This document shows positions 1 to 7,562 of a DNA stretch of 30,441 nucleotides, one piece after another. The DNA is taken from positions 1 through 30,441 of the forward strand of contig JAHEKB010000003.1 in NCBI GenBank assembly GCA_024638525.1. Direction: 5' to 3'. The notes below the pieces were generated by a model. That model did no database searches, was not told the origin of the DNA, and worked only from the letters and a program-made list of their open reading frames with translations. Source of the stretch: Bacteroidota bacterium. Lineage in GTDB: Bacteria; Bacteroidota; Bacteroidia; NS11-12g; UBA9320. Positions within the stretch are counted from its first letter, which is position 1. Each line of letters opens with the position of its first letter. A program made the position numbers and the translations under genes.

Positions 1-99
1 CCGTCCCCGTTCCCGTCCCCATTCCCGTCCCCGTTCCCGTTCCCGTTCCCGTCGCCGTTCCCGTCCCTGTTCCCGTCCCTGTTCCCGTTCCTGTTCCCG
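1..99. repeat. Degenerate hexanucleotide tandem repeat (CCCGTT/CCCGTC)
   Basis: The window opens inside a 6-bp-periodic tract built of CCCGTT, CCCGTC and variants such as CCCATT, CCTGTT and TCGCCG. It ends at about 99 with CCCGA. Fourteen CCC or CCCC tracts can be counted on the plus strand, so the minus strand carries GGG tracts spaced mostly by 2-3 nt, a pattern able to form G-quadruplexes. The left end is cut by the window, so the full length is unknown. The tract has no stop in the frame of the downstream transporter gene and would read as alternating Pro-Ser and Pro-Phe dipeptides. Confidence 0.9.
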
Positions 100-105
100 A
101 TTCAC

Positions 106-113
106 TATCTTTC
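106..113 (+). promoter_or_regulatory. Candidate -7 box for the Nramp-like gene
   Basis: TATCTTTC differs from the Bacteroidota -7 consensus TAnnTTTG only in the last base. It lies just after the hexamer repeat and 4 nt before the GTG start at 118, so the transcript would be leaderless or nearly so. No clear -33 element can be judged because that position falls within the repeat. Confidence 0.4.
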
Positions 114-117
114 CGCC

Positions 118-1332
118 GTGCTAAGCTTCGTCAAAAAACTCGGTCCCGGATTACTCTATGCCGGTGCGGCAATCGGGGTTTCACATATTGTTCAAAGTAC
201 CCGGGCAGGGGCAGAGTTTGGATATGTGCTCATCTTGGCGATCATAGTGGCCCACGTGCTCAAATACCCATTCTTTGCCTTGGGTCCAAGATATGCCAAC
301 CTGAGTGGAGAGAATTTGATCAGCGGCTTCAGCAAACTGAATGATTGGGCCCTTTATATGATTCTAGGTCTCACCTTGGCGACTATGTTCACCATTCAAG
401 CAGCAGTAACCGTGGTAACGGCTGGCTTGGCGCAGGAATTAACCGGAATGCAACTAAATCCATGGGTGTGGAGTGCAATTCTTCTGATTATCTGTATGCT
501 AATTCTTCGCATAGGTCATTATGCCTTTCTAGCAAAGTTCATGAAAGTAATTATGTTGCTTTTAGCACTTTCTACACTAGTGGCAATGGTCCTTTCATTT
601 GGGGTAGAGAACAGCGGTCATGAGGGGCAAGTGTTTAGCTTCAAGAATCCCATTCACATAGCTTTTCTCATTGCTTTTGTGGGTTGGATGCCGGCTCCGT
701 TGGATATCAGTATTTGGCACTCTATCTGGAGCAAAGCCAAAGCGGATAGCCAGGGGAAGATAGATCTGCAAACAGAGAATACTGATTTCAAAACTGGATT
801 TTTCGGTACAGCATTTCTGGCTATATGTTTTTTGCTGCTTGGAGCAAATACACTCTTTGGTTCCGGCATTCAATTGGAGAGCTCAGCCGGCGCATTTGCC
901 AGACAACTGATTGAAATCTATACGCTGAGTTTAGGTGAGTGGTCTTATTGGATTATTGCCCTGGCTGCATTTACCACCATGTTGAGCACAACACTCACCT
1001 GTTTTGATGCATTGCCGCGGGTCATGCAAAGCATTTCTTCAGAAGCCAAGCTCAAGGGAATAGTGCTTAAACGCTGGTTGTGGATGGCTGTATTGGCCAT
1101 TGGAACCATTGTTCTCCTCGCCTTTTTTGTTAGTAATATGAAGCAAATGGTTACAGTTGCCACAGTGGTTTCTTTCCTTACCGCACCAGTGATAGCGTAT
1201 TTAGCGATCATGCTGGTGAATAGAAGTCCGCACAAAGAAATGATCTGGTCCAGAGCAGAATATCGGCTTGCACTTGTGGGTTTATTCTTTTTGAGCTTAT
1301 TTAGCATTTATTATCTCTACACCCTTATATGA
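118..1332 (+). CDS. Nramp-family divalent metal transporter-like protein
   Basis: A 404-residue polytopic membrane protein with about 11 hydrophobic helices. The N-terminus (GPGLLYAGAAIG, residues 9-20) aligns with helix 1 of Nramp/SLC11 transporters, which carry proton-coupled Mn/Fe uptake across the inner membrane. The canonical DPGN metal-binding motif is replaced by GVSH (residues 20-23), and the helix-6 MPH motif is replaced by MPAPLD (191-196). It therefore belongs to an Nramp-related branch whose substrate cannot be assumed. The start is GTG at 118; the frame is open further upstream through the hexamer repeat to the window edge, but that Pro-rich extension does not resemble the family. 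The stop overlaps the start of the YqgE gene (ATGA), suggesting co-transcription. Confidence 0.8.
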   Translation: MLSFVKKLGPGLLYAGAAIGVSHIVQSTRAGAEFGYVLILAIIVAHVLKYPFFALGPRYANLSGENLISGFSKLNDWALYMILGLTLATMFTIQAAVTVVTAGLAQELTGMQLNPWVWSAILLIICMLILRIGHYAFLAKFMKVIMLLLALSTLVAMVLSFGVENSGHEGQVFSFKNPIHIAFLIAFVGWMPAPLDISIWHSIWSKAKADSQGKIDLQTENTDFKTGFFGTAFLAICFLLLGANTLFGSGIQLESSAGAFARQLIEIYTLSLGEWSYWIIALAAFTTMLSTTLTCFDALPRVMQSISSEAKLKGIVLKRWLWMAVLAIGTIVLLAFFVSNMKQMVTVATVVSFLTAPVIAYLAIMLVNRSPHKEMIWSRAEYRLALVGLFFLSLFSIYYLYTLI

Positions 1333-1886
1333 ATACAAATCCTAAGATTGGCCAAGTATTGATTTCAGAACCCTTTTTGGAGGACCCAAACTTCAATCGG
1401 ACAGTTGTGCTTATAACAGAGAACAACAGCGAAGGAACGGTGGGATTTGTATTGAATCAAAAGACGGATTTTAGTGTCGAATTGCTGATTCCGGAATTGG
1501 ATACGGTTCCCAATACCATTTATCAAGGTGGGCCGGTAGACATTGAGAGTTTTCATTTTCTCCACAGGTGCGAGGAAATTCCAAATTCGGTCAAATTAGG
1601 AGAAAGGCTTTATTGGAGCGGCGACTTTGAGTTTACCGCCAAAGGTTTGCTGGACGGCAGCCTAGATCCTCAAAAATTCAAATTTTTTATTGGCTACAGT
1701 GGTTGGGCACCCGAACAGTTAGAACTGGAATTAAAGGAAAAGGCTTGGGTAGTGGGAGAGATTGAGGCTTCAGATGTTTTGGCTCAGGACATAGATGATA
1801 AAATTTTGTGGCAGAAGGTGATGACCGATTTAGGTGGGGAGTACGCCATCTTGGCGAACAGTCCTATTAATCCGCAATTGAATTAA
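1329..1886 (+). CDS. YqgE/AlgH family protein (UPF0301)
   Basis: A 185-residue protein matching the YqgE/AlgH family over its whole length. It has the typical opening (GQVLISEPFLEDPNF, residues 8-22), then TVVLITEN, GTVGFVLN and the later GYSGWAPEQLE stretch. Family length is normally about 180-190 residues, so it looks complete. The protein is soluble with no signal peptide. The biochemical role of the family is not settled; AlgH was linked to alginate regulation in Pseudomonas, which cannot be transferred here. The ATG overlaps the stop of the transporter gene by 4 nt, so the two are likely translationally coupled. Confidence 0.9.
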   Translation: MNTNPKIGQVLISEPFLEDPNFNRTVVLITENNSEGTVGFVLNQKTDFSVELLIPELDTVPNTIYQGGPVDIESFHFLHRCEEIPNSVKLGERLYWSGDFEFTAKGLLDGSLDPQKFKFFIGYSGWAPEQLELELKEKAWVVGEIEASDVLAQDIDDKILWQKVMTDLGGEYAILANSPINPQLN

Positions 1887-1902
1887 TTCTTTTCTTTGCC
1901 TC

Positions 1903-2355
1903 ATGGATCATTTACAAATGACACACAATATCCTCAGATGGGCCGTACTCATCTTTGGTATCTATGCCATAACAAAATCGGCAAGAGGTTTGAGTAAATC
2001 TCAAGCTTACAGTAAGAATCACAAGCGCTCTGCCTCCCTTTTTGTGGGATTTATGCATTTGCAAGTGGTATTGGGTTTGGTGCTTTACTTCTATAAGGGA
2101 TGGCATTCAAACATTAGCAATGCATTTGCAGACATGGGCAATAGCTATCTGCGTTTCTGGTCTATAGAGCACATTTTTGGTATGTTGCTCGCGGCAATAC
2201 TTCTGCAAATTGGAAGCAGTAAATCCAAAAGGAGAAGCACAGACAAGGCAAAACACAAGACTGCTTTGGTCTATTTCAGTATCGGTATGCTGATCATACT
2301 AGCTACTATTCCTTGGCCATTTAGAGAGACCATTGGCCGTGCCCTCTGGCCTTAA
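1903..2355 (+). CDS. Small four-helix membrane protein, cytochrome b-like
   Basis: A 150-residue protein with four predicted membrane helices (about residues 8-24, 46-64, 86-103 and 120-137). Histidines lie at or near the helices: H8, H52, H90 and H118. That pattern is seen in small b-type cytochromes, but no diagnostic motif proves heme binding, and many Bacteroidota homologues are simply called hypothetical. The ATG at 1903 is preceded by TTTCTTTG and a 4-nt gap, a weak -7 match. Its TAA stop overlaps the TAA of the convergent hflX gene in the palindrome TTAA, leaving no room for a terminator between them. Confidence 0.7.
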   Translation: MDHLQMTHNILRWAVLIFGIYAITKSARGLSKSQAYSKNHKRSASLFVGFMHLQVVLGLVLYFYKGWHSNISNAFADMGNSYLRFWSIEHIFGMLLAAILLQIGSSKSKRRSTDKAKHKTALVYFSIGMLIILATIPWPFRETIGRALWP

Positions 2356-3518
2356 GAAAGATGATTGATTAGCAGTTGACGCAACTCTTCGAGATTGGTC
2401 TTCTGAACGGCTGAAACAAAGACGACTTGTTCTTTGGATTTGGCCATCCAACTCTTTTTGAGCTCTTCTAGATCGTAGATGGTCTGGTCTTCAAATATGT
2501 CATCATGTGTTGGATCGGGGTGGTATTGGTCAATTTTATTGAAAACGGTAATGGTAGGTTTGTCCGCTGCTCCTATTTCTAATAAGGTTTCCTGTACCGT
2601 TTGCATCTGATCTTCAAAGGCCGGGTGTGAGATGTCGACCACATGCAGCAAAAGGTCAGCATCTTTAACTTCATCTAAGGTTGATTTAAAACTTTCAATC
2701 AATTGATGAGGCAATTTTCTGATGAAACCAACTGTATCCGAAAGCAGAAAGATCACGGGCTGCTTTATGGGGTCAGGGTTGGGGAATACCACTTTCCGCA
2801 CGGTAGAATCCAAGGTGGCAAAGAGTTTGTTTTGAGCCAGTACATCCGATTTCGATAGAGCATTCATTATGGTGGATTTACCTACATTGGTATATCCTAC
2901 CAAAGCCACTTTCTTTTGATTCTGACGGCTTTTCCGTTTGGTTACACTCTGCTTATCTATGCGTTTGAGATCATCTTTCAGTTTGGCAATCTTATCGCGT
3001 ATAACCCTCCTGTCTGTTTCAATTTCCTTTTCACCAGGACCTTTCATGCCAATTCCTCCTTTTTGTTTTTGAAGGTGGGTCCACATTCGTGTCAATCGCG
3101 GCAAGAGGTACTCACTTTGTGCCAACTCCACTTGAGTCTTTGCTTGGGCCGTTCGAGCGTTCTTGGCAAAGATGTCAAGGATTAAATTACTCCGATCAAC
3201 TATCTTACAGTCCAGTTCCTTTTCCAGGTTTCTTATCTGAGATGGGCTTAGTTCGTCGTCAAAGATTACAAGGTCAATATCCATTGCTTTTGCATAAGCA
3301 GAAAGTTCTTCCAACTTGCCTTTACCTATATAACTTTTTGGATTTGGGTACTCTAATCGCTGAACAAAGCGTTTTTCAGTGACAGCTCCGGCCGTGGTAG
3401 CGAGAAACTCCAGTTCATCCAAAAATTCTTTGCTGCTCTTTAACGGGCTGCTTTTGAGTTCTACTCCAACCAGCACTGCTTTTTCAACATTTACTTTATT
3501 TGTGATCTGCTCTCCCAA
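2352..3518 (-). CDS. hflX: GTPase HflX
   Basis: A 388-residue ribosome-associated GTPase; in other bacteria HflX splits stalled or heat-damaged 70S ribosomes. The HflX N-terminal domain includes the YIGKGKLEEL segment (63-72) and the DDELSPSQIRNLE segment (87-99), followed by the glycine-rich GGIGMKGPGE linker (154-163). The G domain is intact: G1 GYTNVGKST (208-216), G2-region LFATLDST (232-239), G3 DTVG (261-264), G4 NKID (327-330) and a VSA G5 near 368. The called start is TTG at 3518. A perfect -7 box (TATTTTTG) lies about 40 nt upstream on the minus strand. It is divergent from the exported-protein gene at 3557. Confidence 0.96.
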   Translation of the reverse strand: MGEQITNKVNVEKAVLVGVELKSSPLKSSKEFLDELEFLATTAGAVTEKRFVQRLEYPNPKSYIGKGKLEELSAYAKAMDIDLVIFDDELSPSQIRNLEKELDCKIVDRSNLILDIFAKNARTAQAKTQVELAQSEYLLPRLTRMWTHLQKQKGGIGMKGPGEKEIETDRRVIRDKIAKLKDDLKRIDKQSVTKRKSRQNQKKVALVGYTNVGKSTIMNALSKSDVLAQNKLFATLDSTVRKVVFPNPDPIKQPVIFLLSDTVGFIRKLPHQLIESFKSTLDEVKDADLLLHVVDISHPAFEDQMQTVQETLLEIGAADKPTITVFNKIDQYHPDPTHDDIFEDQTIYDLEELKKSWMAKSKEQVVFVSAVQKTNLEELRQLLINHLS

Positions 3519-3556
3519 TAGATGAAATTGGCTTTATTTTCGTTTTTGAAATAAGG

Positions 3557-5017
3557 GTGCAAAAATACGCTCCATATCACCGATTGATGTTAGCCTTCGC
3601 GCTCATTTTAAGTATTTCGACTTTTGGTCAAGTCGTTCAGTGGTCCAATCCTACTAAACTCAAGGGTACAGCGATATTTACCAAAGTGATTGGAGAGAAC
3701 GAGAATGGAATCTATGTCCTCAGATATCGCAATAAGTTCTTCAGCAAGAACATCATTATCGATAAGTACTATCATCACCTGTCTCTAGACCAAAGCCGCA
3801 ACATAGAGCTAAAGAAATCCAGAATGGTGAAGATTAAAATGACCTCACAAGGTATCCTTTTAGTCAAGTCTAAGTTCGAACGGCGCAGACAGAGTAATGT
3901 GCTCAGTGCGCAGTATTACGATTACGATCTGAGGCCGATTGGTAAAGAAGTAGAATTATTGAGCTCCCCCATAAAGGAGTTTGGCGACAGGGGGGATTTT
4001 CGAGTTCGCATAAGTGAGAATATGGAATTTATTGGAGTCTACCATAGTCAGAGAACCGAAGAGAATCAGCTGATAGCCGATTGGGCGCTCTTTGATAAGG
4101 AGCTTAAACAGATTAGGCGTAAATCCGTGGTCTTGCCCATTAAGCACAAGAAGTTTTACCTAATGAATTTCATGCTTAGTGATCAGGGGAATATTTATAG
4201 CTTGGCTAGGGAGATTATTGACATAAAAGACCGAGACAATCGAACCGTGGATCGCTTTTTTATTCAAGAGAAGGATTCCCTCTGGAACCTGCAGTTGACA
4301 GATAGTGTGGTGTATAAAGATCTCAAAATGACCTATGATCGGAAAAATCAACAGCTTCATGTCGTTGGCTTTTATGGCCATTATGAAATGTATGGCTCAC
4401 AGGGTTTGAGTAAATTCAGCTACGATCTACGCAGAAGTATAAGCAGTCAATCCTTCACCCCTTTTGATGAAACCCTTACTTCTAAGCTCAATACGGGTAA
4501 ACACTCAGCTAATATCATCCCAGAAGGCTTTGAGATCATTAAGGTTGTGGCACGAAGTGATGGAGGTTTTCTCTGTGTGGCTGAACAAAAAGAAATTGCG
4601 ACGGAAAATGATATTGTGATGGTGAATGGTATACCTACCAGTACCTCTAAGAACATATACAACTACAACGATATCATGGTTTTGAATGCGGATTCACTTG
4701 GAGTGATTGAGTGGTCTCATGTCATACATAAAAATCAGACAACCGTCAACGATGGTGGATATTTTAGTTCAGCTGTGGTTTTTGTGGATGAGCATTTTGT
4801 GCAATTAATCTACAATGATCAGCTGCGAAGTACGGGCGAAGTAATGCAAGTGACCATTTATACCAATGGCAAACAATTGAACAAGAAATTATTGAAGACC
4901 GAATTGGATTTTGTAGTGGTCATTCCAGTGGAGTCTGAACAGGTTGCCTCAAATAAAATGATCATTCCCACCTCAAAGAATCGCAGATTTGCCCTTTTAA
5001 AACTAGTTTACGATTGA
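3557..5017 (+). CDS. Exported protein of unknown function
   Basis: A 486-residue protein I do not recognise. The N-terminus has a signal-peptide layout: basic stretch (K3, H8, R9), hydrophobic core LMLAFALILSIS and a likely cleavage after FGQ near residue 25. The rest is soluble, with repeated short hydrophobic strands, few cysteines and frequent Tyr, Asp and Lys, consistent with a beta-rich periplasmic or surface protein, though no domain can be named. The start is GTG at 3557; ATG at 3587 is possible but would remove the basic residues of the signal peptide. The stop overlaps the TTG start of the next membrane-protein gene (TTGA), so the two are probably translated together. Confidence 0.75.
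   Translation: MQKYAPYHRLMLAFALILSISTFGQVVQWSNPTKLKGTAIFTKVIGENENGIYVLRYRNKFFSKNIIIDKYYHHLSLDQSRNIELKKSRMVKIKMTSQGILLVKSKFERRRQSNVLSAQYYDYDLRPIGKEVELLSSPIKEFGDRGDFRVRISENMEFIGVYHSQRTEENQLIADWALFDKELKQIRRKSVVLPIKHKKFYLMNFMLSDQGNIYSLAREIIDIKDRDNRTVDRFFIQEKDSLWNLQLTDSVVYKDLKMTYDRKNQQLHVVGFYGHYEMYGSQGLSKFSYDLRRSISSQSFTPFDETLTSKLNTGKHSANIIPEGFEIIKVVARSDGGFLCVAEQKEIATENDIVMVNGIPTSTSKNIYNYNDIMVLNADSLGVIEWSHVIHKNQTTVNDGGYFSSAVVFVDEHFVQLIYNDQLRSTGEVMQVTIYTNGKQLNKKLLKTELDFVVVIPVESEQVASNKMIIPTSKNRRFALLKLVYD
3560..3567 (-). promoter_or_regulatory. -7 box for hflX
   Basis: On the minus strand this reads TATTTTTG, a perfect TAnnTTTG match. It would give an hflX leader of roughly 40 nt. It overlaps the first codons of the divergent gene called from GTG at 3557, so transcription of one may affect the other. 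Confidence 0.6.
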
Positions 5018-5916
5018 TCCGCTTACTATCAAATAATCTATTCGTTGCGCTCAGCTTTTCGGCCCTGGTGCTGTCCTTCTATTTTCTTACAAATGGGGAT
5101 TTATCTTTGGTGGGTGTAATCAGAACAGTATTACTTTTTCTCATGGCGGTGGGTTTGAATTTTCTCTGTAGAAGATTTAGAATAATAGGTATGAAATCTC
5201 ATTTCACCATGGTGATTTTTAGCGTTTTGATGACCCTTGTCTTCCCAGTTCTAAGTATCAAAGCCCTAGTGGTAGGTGCTATGTGGCTTATGGCTGTTTA
5301 TTACTCCTTTCTCAGTTGGGAACAGCCCGAAAGATCAAGGCACTACTTGATATACATTGGCACACTTCTCGGACTTGCGCAGCTATTGGATGCCTATTCT
5401 GTTCTGTTATTCATTCCCTTCTTTGTGCTCTTTTATCAAAATGCGGTACTGAATATCGCATACTACCTACTCAGCATCATGTATTTCATCATGGTATTAC
5501 TGGTCTATCTGAGCATTTTGTTTGTCACCGACAATATGGACATTGCCTTTGATCTCATTCCAATGGCACTTATTGATTACTCCATCTACCAAATACCCAC
5601 CGTTTCTTTTATGTTACCGAGCTTTTTGCTATTGGTTGGTCTACACTTTTTATCACTGCGATCTTATCGGTTTCGATATCCAAACAGGTCTATAAAGATC
5701 AATACCCTCTTTGCCTTGCAGATGTTGATTGCGGCTGTTCTTCTTCTCTTGAGTTCAGCCCCGGGTTTATTCATCATGCTGTGCTTACCACTGGCTATTC
5801 TGTTGGCTGTAGGATTCAGCTTTAGGGGAGATCAACTCTTGTCGAATGCCCTATTTATGGCATTTCTATTGATGTCTATGCTCAGTAGCTTCGGTTTGAA
5901 TATGCTCAAACTGTGA
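5014..5916 (+). CDS. Polytopic membrane protein, DUF6427-like
   Basis: A 300-residue, very hydrophobic protein with about nine membrane helices separated by short basic loops (for example RRFR at 53-56, RSYRFRYPNRS at 216-226). Length, hydrophobicity and the MIR-LLSNN opening are like the DUF6427 family of Bacteroidota membrane proteins. That assignment is by resemblance only, and no function is known to me. The called start is TTG at 5014, overlapping the stop of the upstream exported-protein gene. That coupling suggests a membrane partner for the exported protein. A short spacer then leads to the ribosome recycling factor gene. Confidence 0.65.
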   Translation: MIRLLSNNLFVALSFSALVLSFYFLTNGDLSLVGVIRTVLLFLMAVGLNFLCRRFRIIGMKSHFTMVIFSVLMTLVFPVLSIKALVVGAMWLMAVYYSFLSWEQPERSRHYLIYIGTLLGLAQLLDAYSVLLFIPFFVLFYQNAVLNIAYYLLSIMYFIMVLLVYLSILFVTDNMDIAFDLIPMALIDYSIYQIPTVSFMLPSFLLLVGLHFLSLRSYRFRYPNRSIKINTLFALQMLIAAVLLLLSSAPGLFIMLCLPLAILLAVGFSFRGDQLLSNALFMAFLLMSMLSSFGLNMLKL

Positions 5917-5957
5917 AGATTGAGAATTATTGATTTTCTTTGTGCAACAAGAATTCT

Positions 5958-6521
5958 ATGCAAGAAGAGGTAAAAATGGTCTTGGACGAATTGAAAGATC
6001 AATGCAACAAAGGTCTTCAACATTTAGTCAGTGAAGTTGCAAAGCTCAGGGCAGGCAAAGCCATGCCGAATATGCTGGATAGTGTTCAAGTAGAATACTA
6101 TGGAAGCAAAGTACCGCTCTCGCAGGTAGCCAATGTGTCCACCCCTGACGCAAAGACCTTGATGATCAAGCCATGGGAAAAAAGCATTCTCGAGGAGATC
6201 GAAAGAGGGATCATGTATGCCAATCTGGGTTTGAATCCTCAAAACGATGGTGAGCAAGTTATAATCAATGTACCCCCATTGACGGAAGAAAGAAGACTTC
6301 AATTGGTGAAACAGGCTAAGGCCGAAGCTGAGCAAGGTAAAATAAGCCTCAGAAGTGCGAGAAAAGATGCCATGGATATGGTCAAGCAGCTGCAAAAAGA
6401 CGGCTTAAGCGAGGACCTCGGCAAGGATGCAGAAAATGATATTCAAGAAGTAATTAATCTTTACACTAAGAAAATTGATGATGCCGTCTCAGCGAAAGAA
6501 GACGAAATCATGACCATTTAG
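5958..6521 (+). CDS. frr: Ribosome recycling factor
   Basis: RRF works with EF-G to split the post-termination ribosome in the cytoplasm. The sequence carries the family's hallmarks: KLRAGKAMPNMLD in the first long helix, VEYYGSKVPLSQVANVSTPDAKTL in domain II, the PWEKS motif, and the C-terminal helix with RRLQLVKQAKAEAE and ISLRSARKDA. I chose ATG at 5958 (187 residues). A TTG six codons upstream (5940) would add MCNKNS, which RRFs lack. In many bacteria frr follows pyrH; here the gene upstream is the DUF6427-like membrane protein. The stop overlaps the stop of the convergent phosphatase gene in TTAG. Confidence 0.96.
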   Translation: MQEEVKMVLDELKDQCNKGLQHLVSEVAKLRAGKAMPNMLDSVQVEYYGSKVPLSQVANVSTPDAKTLMIKPWEKSILEEIERGIMYANLGLNPQNDGEQVIINVPPLTEERRLQLVKQAKAEAEQGKISLRSARKDAMDMVKQLQKDGLSEDLGKDAENDIQEVINLYTKKIDDAVSAKEDEIMTI

Positions 6522-7138
6522 ATCCAAAGGTGTTCTATAGAATTAGTCTGAATAATTTCATAGCAGTTTTCCGTTTTTTCTAAGCAATACAAACACAGAT
6601 TGGAGTGTCGAAACTGATCCATTTCAGCCAGTTGACTTTGCGTTAATAGGCATAAAAAACTGCGCATTGCTCGTCCATGTGTGCAAATGAGGATCTTTTC
6701 TTCTCCTTCCTGTTTATTGATGTATTTCAGAGCCTTTTCTTGTCTTTTATACAGTTCTTTTGGGCTTTCACCTCCTTCGACACATCTATCCAGTAGGCCG
6801 GCCTTCCAGTCCTCAAGCATGCCTGTATATTCTCGATAGCTTTGAGGAGTACTGACCAAACCTTCTAGCTTTCCCCAAGAAATCTCATTCAATTCAGACA
6901 GTGTTTTATGCTCAAATCCTTTATCGATAAAGGGTTTTACACTTTGAATGCACCTTTTCAATTCTGAGGTATAAATGCGGTCAAAAGAAATGTGATGGTA
7001 AGCTTGAAAGAATTTTAAAGCTTGTTCCCTTCCCGTTGCATTGAGTTCACTATCTACACCACTCCCTTGGATAATGCCTCTTTGATTGAAGTCAGTTTCA
7101 CCATGGCGTATGAGATAAATAGTTTTCTTTGTGCTCAC
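6518..7138 (-). CDS. Histidine phosphatase family protein (phosphoglycerate mutase-like)
   Basis: A 206-residue cytoplasmic protein of the histidine phosphatase superfamily. The phosphorylated histidine is in RHGE (R11-H12-G13-E14). The acidic residue lies in the ELNEISWGKLEG segment (E85), and the second catalytic histidine is H154 in CTHGRAMR. The substrate cannot be told: the branch includes cofactor-dependent mutases, alpha-ribazole phosphatases and sugar-phosphate phosphatases. It starts with GTG at 7138, 8 nt inside the divergent thioesterase gene as called, with a perfect -7 box TAGATTTG 15 nt upstream of the start. Confidence 0.88.
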   Translation of the reverse strand: MSTKKTIYLIRHGETDFNQRGIIQGSGVDSELNATGREQALKFFQAYHHISFDRIYTSELKRCIQSVKPFIDKGFEHKTLSELNEISWGKLEGLVSTPQSYREYTGMLEDWKAGLLDRCVEGGESPKELYKRQEKALKYINKQEGEEKILICTHGRAMRSFLCLLTQSQLAEMDQFRHSNLCLYCLEKTENCYEIIQTNSIEHLWI

Positions 7139-7562
7139 GAAATTGATACCTTACAAATCTATAAACATCGACGAATTAAATGAGTTAGGAAGGGGCACCC
7201 TTTCTGAACTTTTGGGAATGGAGGTAAGCTCCATTGGTCATGATCATTTGAGTATGAGCATGGAGGTAAAACCCGAACACCATCAACCACATGGTCAGCT
7301 ACATGGGGGTGTTACTGCTGCTTTAGCTGAAAACGTCGCGAGCTTAGCCGCCAATTTAGTAGTAGGACCTGAAAAGGCATGCGTAGGTCTAAGTTTGAAC
7401 ACCAATCACTTAAAGGCAGTTAAGTCGGGGCTAATAACGGCAACAGCAAAGGCAGTTCATTTGGGAAGATCAACCCATGTCTGGGAAATTCAAACCAATG
7501 ATGAACAAGATCGCTTGATAAATGTAAGTAGGTTGACCGTAGCGGTGATTGATAAACCATGA
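7131..7562 (+). CDS. menI: Hotdog-fold thioesterase, probable DHNA-CoA hydrolase
   Basis: A 143-residue PaaI-type hotdog thioesterase. The active-site loop HQPHGQLHGGVTAALAE (residues 51-67) holds the HGG motif (58-60) and the catalytic Glu (E67), followed by the long central helix. MenI of this fold cleaves 1,4-dihydroxy-2-naphthoyl-CoA in menaquinone synthesis. That role is inferred here because the next gene, overlapping by 4 nt (ATGA), is an isochorismate synthase. Without that context it would only be a PaaI-like thioesterase. The called start is GTG at 7131; TTG at 7143 (MIPYKS) would avoid overlap with the divergent phosphatase gene. Confidence 0.82.
   Translation: MLTKLIPYKSINIDELNELGRGTLSELLGMEVSSIGHDHLSMSMEVKPEHHQPHGQLHGGVTAALAENVASLAANLVVGPEKACVGLSLNTNHLKAVKSGLITATAKAVHLGRSTHVWEIQTNDEQDRLINVSRLTVAVIDKP
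7154..7161 (-). promoter_or_regulatory. -7 box for the histidine phosphatase gene
   Basis: On the minus strand this reads TAGATTTG, a perfect TAnnTTTG match, 15 nt before the GTG start at 7138. It lies inside the 5' part of the divergent thioesterase gene. Confidence 0.55.

Noticed and set aside
1..99. CRISPR array or coding repeat at the left edge
   Set aside because: The unit is only 6 bp with no spacers. A Pro-Ser/Pro-Phe extension of the transporter is not a family feature, and a -7-like box follows the repeat.
945..1307. 120-residue minus-strand open frame within the Nramp-like gene
   Set aside because: It lies entirely inside a well-supported transporter gene and its translation shows no recognisable domain.
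5940..5957. TTG start adding six residues to ribosome recycling factor
   Set aside because: RRF proteins begin at the residue encoded by ATG 5958, and the extra MCNKNS has no counterpart in the family.
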